A DNA stretch of 64,000 nucleotides from Hesseltinella vesiculosa (taxonomy: Eukaryota > Mucoromycota > Mucoromycetes > Mucorales > Cunninghamellaceae). A program made the position numbers and the translations under genes. A model generated the notes under the pieces. The model was not told where the DNA came from. It searched no databases and was given only the letters and a program-made list of their open reading frames with translations. The DNA is taken from NCBI GenBank assembly GCA_002104935.1, contig MCGT01000012.1:558001-622000 (forward strand), given 5' to 3'. Below are positions 56,901 to 64,000 of this stretch, piece by piece. How positions within the stretch are numbered: position 1 is the first letter of the stretch; every line of letters begins with the position of its first letter.

Positions 56901-58855
56901 CCGCCAAAGACAGCCAGCGTGTGGTTGCTTGTGTCATGGCCCTTGGCCTCGGTCAAGGCTCGAATAGGGCGGCACATTGTTTCGTTGGCGACTTTTATGA
57001 AGCCATATACGATTTCATCGAGCGACTTTGTTTCGCCTGTGGCTTGATTGATGTCCTTGGCTAACTGGTCAAATTTTTCTTGTACAATGTCCACATCCAG
57101 AGGTTCGTTTTCGTGAGGACCAAAGATCCTGGGGAAGTAATCTGGCAACAGGCGACCGAGGAACAGATTGGCATCCGACACAGCTAAAGGACCGCCTTTT
57201 CGGTAACAGGCAGGGCCAGGATGAGCACTTGCGCTCTTAAAAAAAAAAAAAGAGAATGAACATGTGATCCATTTTTTTTTTAGGACGCCATACCTCGGGA
57301 CCGACGACGAACATGCCGTTACGGAAGGAAAGGATAGAGCCACCACCGGCAGCCACGGTGTTGATGTCCAACTGAGGAGCCTGGATAGTCACGCCTGCTG
57401 TGGTTGTCTCAAAGACGTGTTCAAAATGCCCATCAAAACGAGACACGTCTGTGCTGGTGCCACCCATATCAAAGCCAAGACTTGCTGATTCGCCATCAAA
57501 ACTAGTCAGTGCATAGCCAACCACACCACCGGCAGGCCCTGACAAGATCGCTCGGAATCCGGAAAAACGGTCAACGGGAACTGCGCCAAATTAAAAAAAA
57601 AAAAAAAATAGTAAGAGACTGAGACACTAAGCAGCTCTTTTTACCTAGACCACCATCGCTCTGCATGAATTGGAGCTTTGTGCGACCGTTAGTGAAGCCA
57701 TCGTCGAAACCTTGGACGAAGCCTTGGATGTAGGTTTGGATACAGGGAGTTAAATAGGCATCAGCTGTCGACGAGTTCCCTCGAGGCACCATCTTGATCA
57801 TTGGCATGATTTCATGAGACAACGAGATATGGCTGAAGCCAATATCCTTGGCCAAATCACCTACCACCCGCTCGTGGTCTACATGGGACGGAAAAGAGGG
57901 GCGTGAGAAAAAATCGGCCAAAGTTCCGTGCAGACGGGGTTCTTTTTTTGACGTACCTGGGAAAGTGTACGAGTGCATCAAACAGACAGCGATGCTACGG
58001 AAGCCTTGGTCAAACAAGGATTGCAGCTGCAATTTAATAGCAGAGACGTCTATGTAAAAGCAAGAGAAAACAAATGAGTAAGCATGGCCGCAGTCTATCT
58101 GAAGGATGAGCATGGATCTTTTTTTTTTTTTACCAGGCGTTTTCAAAATGCGCACCCAATCTCCTGAAACACCGAGTCGACATTCGTCACTTGACAGGGT
58201 TGAAGGGTCCACAGGCTCGGAGGAAGCAGCTGAATTCAGCAACGCCACTCTTCAAAAAAAAAAAAGCGAGAGTGTGAGAGAGATTGAGTTTAGCAAGAAA
58301 AAAAACCTTGCCACCCTTACCTTTCGTCAATTTCGATGACGGCATCGTGTAACACATCAGGTTTACTAATCGACAGGTCGAAAATCTTTGGGCGGGACTG
58401 GTTGCCTGTGAGAGTAGAGGTCAGGTTGCTTATTGCTTTGGCGAGGAAAGTTTACCAATATTCAGCAAGTCCTTGTAGCCTTTGGTAATGACAAGAGCAC
58501 AGAGTTCGCCTTTGCGTTCCAAAAGAGCATTGGTGGCCACGGTGGTGCCCATGCGCACACATTCTTTGTAGAAACGTTCGGCGTGAGTTTAAAACATCAT
58601 GACATCCATCGCAGATTTACCAATATCGGTTGTAGGCACAGGTTGGTCGCGAGGAAGCGATTGCTTGGTCGCCATTTCCAAAATACGACGAATACCTTCT
58701 GTTGGAGCATCTTTGTAGTTGGCAGGGTCGACGGACAAGAGCTTAACAACGAATTCCTGATAGTTGGGTTCTCCAGGTGTGCCATGGAAACCAATACAAT
58801 CGGTAAACGTGCCTCCTCTATCAATATTAATCAGCAACTTGTAGTCCAATGTCAT
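53923..58855 (-). CDS. OXP1: 5-oxoprolinase (ATP-hydrolysing)
   Basis: A 16-exon gene for 1313 residues, the full length of eukaryotic 5-oxoprolinases. Exons in order: 58621-58855, 58456-58563, 58321-58405, 58134-58249, 57957-58049, 57645-57878, 57294-57580, 56884-57235, 55973-56815, 55723-55905, 55561-55656, 55318-55491, 54637-55254, 54521-54570, 54367-54451 and 53923-54305. All phases agree. The enzyme opens 5-oxoproline to glutamate in the gamma-glutamyl (glutathione) cycle. The HyuA half opens with [14 protein letters not shown] and has [46 protein letters not shown] and FGGAGGQH. The HyuB half has [43 protein letters not shown] and PGGGGYG. The cytosolic enzyme works as a dimer. No break is seen. 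Confidence 0.96.
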
Positions 58856-59100
58856 GTCAGCAAAAAAATAAAAAATAAAAAAAGAGTGAGAAAATAAAAA
58901 TGAGCCCCGGGCGGAGCGACCTGAAAAAAATAAAAAGCGGGACAAAAAAACGCATTGACAATCACGTCATGCTTCCACTGCACAAAAAAGTAAAAAAAAA
59001 AAAAGACACTCCTTTAATTTTTCTTTGACTTAAAAAAAGACAAAATCAGCTACAGGGGGATGTAAACGATGCAAATTGTATTTTAGAAAGAGAAAAAAAA

Positions 59101-59883
59101 TTAAGCACGAGCAACGCGGGCATTGCGGGACAATTGACGGGCGTTGAGACGGACAACCTTCTTGTCAGAGGCCTTGGCAACTTCCTTGGACTTTTCAGTG
59201 AGGATGACTTCGATGTGGGAAGGAGAGGTCATGAAGGGGTTGATACGACCGTGGGCACGGTAGGTACGACGACGGTGCTTGGGAGCTTGGTTGACAATCA
59301 CGCTGGAGATGTACAATTGTTCAACTTCCAAACCCTTGGCCTAAAAAGGAAATGTGAGTGACCCATCCGCCAGTTTTCCCCTTTAGCACTTACTTCGGCG
59401 TTGCTTTCAGCGTTCTTCAACAATTCAGTGATGAACTTGACAGACTTGACGGGCCAGCGGGCTTGGGTAGTGCCGAATTCCTTGGCTTGGGCAGTACGGC
59501 CAACACCACCGTTGAAACGACGGAAAGGAATGGCTTGCTTGTGTTCAGAGACGTTGTTCAAGTAGGTGTAAGCCTTGGACAACTTCAAACCTTGGACAGC
59601 AGCAGCGACTTCGTGGGTGTTCTTGAACTGTGGATACAACGACGAAAGAAAAAAGTTAGATCACTGTTCTCTGCTTGTTGTTCTTTGCTTTAGACGTACG
59701 TGAACACGAAGGTAGGCACCACGAGCCTTGGCAGCTAAAGGACAGAAAGAAAAGAAGAAAAAAGGGTAAGCCGTTCATTCTTTGATGCAGACGGACGGGC
59801 CGTCTCGAAGAGATATAAATAACTGCTTGGTTCAGAAACGTACCTTTGGAAGGATTAGCAGGAGTGGCAGCGTATCGAACCAT
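59101..59883 (-). CDS. RPL17: 60S ribosomal protein uL22 (L17)
   Basis: Four exons (59844-59883, 59700-59734, 59394-59627, 59101-59340) give 182 residues, normal for the family. [13 protein letters not shown] opens the protein. [40 protein letters not shown] and [22 protein letters not shown] follow. Last come the long loop [27 protein letters not shown] and a basic tail. uL22 lines the ribosome exit tunnel. The first intron after residue 13 is typical of ribosomal protein genes. The region upstream (59884-60080) contains GT-rich splice-donor-like sites and may include a leader intron, which I cannot confirm. Confidence 0.97.
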
Positions 59884-60419
59884 GGCTAGAATGAGAATAT
59901 CATGTAAAAAAAAAAAAAGGTGAGATTCTGATGTCGTGCATGTTCTTTCGATCCATCCATCCATCCATCCATCGATATCACTCTATCCATTTAGTCACGA
60001 TCCTCGATGGACCGTTGATGCTTATTCTATCAACCGTTCGTATCGTGTCATGGTTGTTCGTAGGGTCACCTACCTAAAAGTATACAGGGAGAAGGAAAGA
60101 AAAGGGAAACCAGCAAAAAAAAAACCCCTCTAGAAAAAAAACCGTCGGGCTTTCCTCTTTTGGACCCGTAGCCACGCCACTTCTTTTCACTCAACTGTGT
60201 CCCTGAACATCTCTGGACTTTATGGAAAAGCTTGTTACTGCAGCTGTTTCTTGTTTTCTTTAATAACTTAAAACATCACCCAGCACAGTGAACCAGGGGC
60301 AATATGTAAAGGAAATAAAAAAAAAAAAGTCTTTTTTAATTCTCGATCCGTGCAGGGCTGGAGATGAGGTTTTGACAAGTTCTGTGGGTATTCCGGCAAG
60401 CAAAAAATAAAAATAAATT
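59884..60419. other. Spacer with CCAT repeat
   Basis: uL22 promoter and leader, and the 3' region of the DUF3020 gene. It includes a tetranucleotide repeat at 59951-59972. No gene. Confidence 0.5.
59951..59972. repeat. (ATCC)n microsatellite
   Basis: About five and a half copies of ATCC, about 70-90 bases before the uL22 ATG. Confidence 0.85.
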
Positions 60420-61763
60420 TCAAGAATTGACAGGAGCATCTTCTTCTTTGATAGAGGTATGATCGTCATGGGTCGAAGAGGAGTCGACTTGCATTGGCGC
60501 AGGCGATGAAGAGGTAGGCTCGATGTCCATGGGCTCGGGTTTGATCATCAATTCTTGCTGCTGAGCTGGATCCGACGGTGATTGTTCAGCAGCAGCAGCG
60601 GCTGCCATGGCAGCTTGGTGTTGTGATAGTAACTCGACGGCCACGGCGGCGGCAGCGGCCACCGCTGCAGATGTATGGTCCATATCGGTGGGTGTTTCAT
60701 GCGAAGTTTCGTCTGTTGACGCTACATCCGTTGGTAATTTGCTGTTGGAGAGAGCCTAAAAAAGGAAAGGTAAGCAATGGCTGGAGCCCAAGCGTTAGCC
60801 ACTTGCGATATTCAATTGTTCTAGTAGATGGCGCTGGAGTTCTTGGGGGATTTCCAAAATCTTGGAGGCATCAAAGACAGGCGGCAAGTTGAAATCATCC
60901 GCTGTGGGCGACTCTTGAGGGGTGGCAGGATCAGGCTTTGTGAGAGGCTGTTTGGTGGACGACGATTGAGGCACGCTGAGTACATTGTTGACGACATCTT
61001 TGCGTCGTTCTTTTTCTTGACGTTTTTCTCGCCGTTTGTTGAACTCTTCTTCAGCCCAGTTGCGTTTGGTTTCGGTGTTTTCGGGACCAAACAGTTTGGT
61101 GGCTCGTTTGTTCACTCGGCACCGCAAATCATTGTCTTTGTCTTAAAGGAAAAGGAAAGTGAGAGGGTCAGCAAGGGTCCCAGTACGAAAAAAAAAAAAT
61201 AGGTTACTTCGTTCTTCATTATGGAGACGCCATTTCTTTTTCCGTTCACGATTAGCCGTGCGGATGCTGTCTCGTTTGGCTTGATCCAGTTCTTTCTTGA
61301 CTTTGGTATGCTTCAGGTCAGCTTCGGATGAAGCAGAAAGAGGGCCGGGGATAGATGGCTTTTCGGTAATAGGGGTGGATGTAGATTGCGATGGCTCGGT
61401 GCTAGTTGCTGTGGATGGTGAGCGGGCATCCGTGTCGGTCACGGTGGATGAGGACGAAGCAGATTCTTGTGTGTCTGACACTGGTGAGGCTATTTGATCG
61501 ACGGCCACACCAGCAGCAGCAGCAGCCATGGCAGCCGCGGCAGCCGCCATCAGGTTGGCCGACATTCCCGAGCATTCGAGGGCCATCATTGCATCATGAA
61601 GCTGTTGCTGGTAGGCTTGGCTGTTCAGATTAGGAGCAAGGACGGGGGCTGTGTTATCATGATTGGTTTCGGTGGGCGAATGGACACTGCTGGGTGGTGA
61701 CGAAGGTTTTTGACAATTCACTGGCATGGCCAGTTCTTTTTTGGCAGCAGCTGCATCAACCAT
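60420..61763 (-). CDS. DUF3020-domain nuclear protein with poly-Ala tracts
   Basis: Three exons (61208-61763, 60807-61141, 60420-60755) give 408 residues. The conserved core crosses the first intron: RTANRERKKKWRLHNEERNK followed by DNDLRCRVNKRATKLFG. This is the fungal DUF3020 pattern and looks like a basic, bZIP-like or DNA-binding helix. It is followed by a charged KRREKRQEKERRKDV helix. Alanine-rich tracts lie near residues 67-85 and again in the last exon, with Ser/Thr/Pro-rich disorder around them and an acidic end. A transcription-related role is likely, but no target is known. Intron 2 (60756-60806) uses GCAAGT at its 5' end; GT alternatives break the frame. CAG and GCC repeats code the Ala/Gln runs. 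Confidence 0.8.
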
Positions 61764-62913
61764 GATGTTTCGTTGTTTTAAAAAAAATGGGTGTATTCTT
61801 AGTTAAGTAAAAGAATATAACAAAGATATGATTAAAAAAAAAAAGGGAAGAAAAAAAACGGAAAAAGAAAAAAAAAAAAGAGGGCTTGCCCGCCAGTGGT
61901 GAGTGAGAAGTGAAAACCGGGCGGCCTTTTAAAACGGAAATGGCTTTTCATCTTTTGTTTTGGAAAAAACCAGAGGCATGTGCAAACGGCGAGAGTAAAA
62001 GAAAGCAGTGTCAAGATTGAAGCTTGTTGAAAAAGAGAGTGGCATGACATTAAGTCTATTTAAGCATCCATTTTCTATATTTTTTTCGTGCAACAGCCTC
62101 ATTATCGTTGAAAAGATCCCTACCTGAATAAACGAAAAGAGCATTGAGCGTTAAAAATGAGAGGAGCCAGCATTGTTGAAGAACAGATCCGATCAAAAGA
62201 AAAGCCACCGAGGTGAAGACGGAATTGCCATTTTTGGAAAGTCTTCCTTTTGACATTGCCATGGCAACATTGCGCTTGGTGTGAAGCAGCAATCCCAGTT
62301 TTACTGTTTGCTACCCTTTCAAATGAGTTTCTTTAATGCGGAAAAAAAATGGTTGGGTCATGTATTGTTCTTGGGACCCATCGAGGCAGATCTCAGTCTT
62401 TTGTTGACGAACTCGGCCCTCGACTGCTTTCTTTTTTTTTTTTATGCCGCATTTGCTGGCACGTTAATGACACTAAAGCAATGGAAAAGGAGACATAATT
62501 CCAAAATAACGTCTCCTTCTGTGTGATTTTTTTTATTTGTGAGATCTTCAAACAAAATCGTGATCAGTGTTGTCCAAAACCAGGACTTTTTTTTTTTTTG
62601 CATGTCAAGCGGAAGCTGACCTAGTAAAGCTGTGCCAGGCGCCGTTACCCGTCATTGCTTAATGACAAAATAGCGGGCACAAGTGTAAGACACGTGCGAG
62701 GCAAAAGGAAAAAGTGGCAATGGGACATGGTGATCCAAGCGAGCTTGGCTGCCAAAATCGGGGAAATGAAATTTAAATAGGCGGGGAACGGCCACCTGAG
62801 TTTAGAAAAAGGCTTCTTTGAAAGAGATGAGCTTCATCTCTTTTCTTCTTTAGCTTTCTTTTACGATTGGAACATCTTATACCTCACATTCATTCACTCG
62901 CTCCCTTCACAGC
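61764..62913. other. Divergent promoter region
   Basis: About 1.15 kb between the DUF3020 and coactosin starts. It has A tracts at 61831-61880, a T tract at 62429-62441 and a TTTAAATAGG possible TATA-like site at about 62769-62779 before coactosin. Short open frames (62056-62292 minus, 62281-62526 plus) include hydrophobic stretches but no domain. Confidence 0.45.
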
Positions 62914-63555
62914 ATGTCTTTAATTATTGAACCCAGCATTGCCGAACAGTACGAAGTCATCCGTGACGACAAGTCAGAAACCAACTGGGCTTTTTTCGAT
63001 TTTGCCAATGGCAAGCCTGATCGCCTTCAGGTAAGTGGCACCGGTTCTGGTGGTTTGAGTGAATTTATTGCTCATTTGAGTCCTGAAGTTGCTGGATGGG
63101 GCTATGTTCGTATGAACATGAGCAATGACGAGTAAGTCTCCCCAGTTTCTCTTCCCTTGTTTTGCCTCACCATCTCGCTCCATTTTTTTTAGATACTCTC
63201 AACGAGTCAAGTTTGTGTTGGTGCCTTGGTGTGGGTAAGTTGGCCTGAAAGGTACAATTGAAAAAAGTACTGACTCTCCCTCTTTTATCTTAGTGAGAGT
63301 GTGGGTGTGATGCGCCGAGCCAAGTTGAGCATTCAAATTGCCGATGTCAAAAACGTGATCCGCAGCTTCCATATTGAAGTGCCTGCCTCCCAAGTATCCG
63401 AGTTGAGCGAACAAGAAATCATGACCAAACTGCGCCGGGCTGGTGGTGCCAACTATGACCGCCAAAGTAGGTGACTTTCAAAAAAAAACCTTTTGTATGG
63501 ACTGCCATCATTGACACAATTTTCATTTCCCTCCTCACTAGGCTCCAACTACTAG
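62914..63555 (+). CDS. Coactosin-like actin-binding protein (ADF-H domain)
   Basis: Four exons (62914-63131, 63193-63234, 63294-63466, 63542-63555) give 148 residues, one ADF-homology domain. Landmarks are YEVIRDDKSETNWAFFDF, GWGYVRMNMSNDEYSQRVKFVLVPWCGESVGVMRRAKLS and SEQEIMTKLRRAGGANYDRQS. These match coactosins, which bind F-actin and counter capping, rather than cofilins: there is no N-terminal cofilin motif and the length is coactosin-like. The last exon supplies only four codons and the stop. The protein would act in the cortical actin cytoskeleton. Confidence 0.93.
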
Positions 63556-64000
63556 AGGCAACATCGGGATAGAAATGACTGTTTATTACCTCTCTTTTTT
63601 TTCTTGATAGCTGGCGTTGGTCTTTGAAATAAAAGAGGCCCTTAGACTGCTATCTTTGTTTTACTCACCAAAGGGACGAATTGAGCTGACAGGCCGGAGG
63701 GAAGTGTCTCACGGTCATGACATAACTCTAGGAGTTCGTTCACGACCTGTAATCAGCCCAGCCATCTTGGCAAGCAGAAAGGATGGTCAGCAGCCTTACA
63801 TTCGTGGGGGCAGAGTAGGCCCAATGACCTGGCGGAAGGGCTTCCGGCCAGGTTTCCGCCTAGACCACCCTTTTGTCAAAGATCAACTACTGGCGTTTAT
63901 AGCGACAGTGGTCACCCAGCGTAGTAGCATAGAATGTGTTTGAGATGGAACAACAGAAAGTGTCGTCCTGGTTTCCCCACGGTCAAGAAGCTGAGTTGGA
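63556..64000 (+). other. Window end, unassigned open frame
   Basis: 3' region of coactosin, with an ATAAAA near 63629. An open frame at 63617-63943 (plus) would give about 108 residues rich in Arg and Gly, but it has no recognised domain, no clear start context and may be chance. Confidence 0.25.

Noticed and set aside
58100..58620. A suspected one-base frameshift in exon 3 of the 5-oxoprolinase gene
   Set aside because: Recounting the bases showed the exon is 85 long and all 16 exons keep phase.

Overview
This window is eukaryotic and looks fungal, most probably an early-diverging Mucoromycota (Mucorales-like) genome. The evidence is intron-dense genes with short introns (about 50-110 bases) and T-rich acceptors, compact spacing, long A/T homopolymers in the spacers, a PMT4-type O-mannosyltransferase, a coactosin, a HEN1 RNA methyltransferase and a DUF3020 protein. 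Species cannot be fixed from the sequence alone. I see no rRNA, tRNA, CRISPR, plasmid or intact transposon.

Layout. 1-2.5 kb: the 3' part of a DHA2-type MFS transporter, tail to tail with eIF3f. 4-8.6 kb: three tandem same-strand genes for small secreted cysteine-rich proteins, each with a TATA box 65-80 bases before its ATG. I do not recognise the family; it is the most interesting item here. 9.8-25.4 kb: housekeeping genes (RPT5, a class III CoA-transferase with a 5-base internal exon, a securin, PRP4, PMT4, glycine cleavage H protein, an old yellow enzyme). 26-37 kb: a very short SWP1/ribophorin II protein with a decayed copy of its 3' end 2.6 kb away, SWD2/WDR82, a UBC4-type E2, an NmrA-like reductase, a SET/SMYD protein and a TENA/THI-4 protein. 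38-48 kb: a 70-residue CPIC protein, HEN1, a PPR protein, a large disordered F-box protein and a FAR1/WRKY-GCM1-type regulator whose reading frame changes near its C-terminus. 48.0-51.3 kb is the longest gene-free stretch. 51.3-64 kb: an NFKBIL1-like protein, CIA1/CIAO1, a 16-exon 5-oxoprolinase, ribosomal protein uL22, a DUF3020 protein and coactosin.

Most neighbours are functionally unrelated, as expected in a fungal chromosome arm. The only cluster that looks functionally linked is the secreted cysteine-rich trio. Four gene pairs are divergent: PRP4/PMT4, SWD2/UBC4 and HEN1/PPR share gaps of about 165-230 bases, while DUF3020/coactosin are 1.15 kb apart. Gene models were made by reading splice sites by eye. 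For nearly all of them the joined exons keep phase and give lengths normal for the family. Three introns appear to use GC-AG boundaries.
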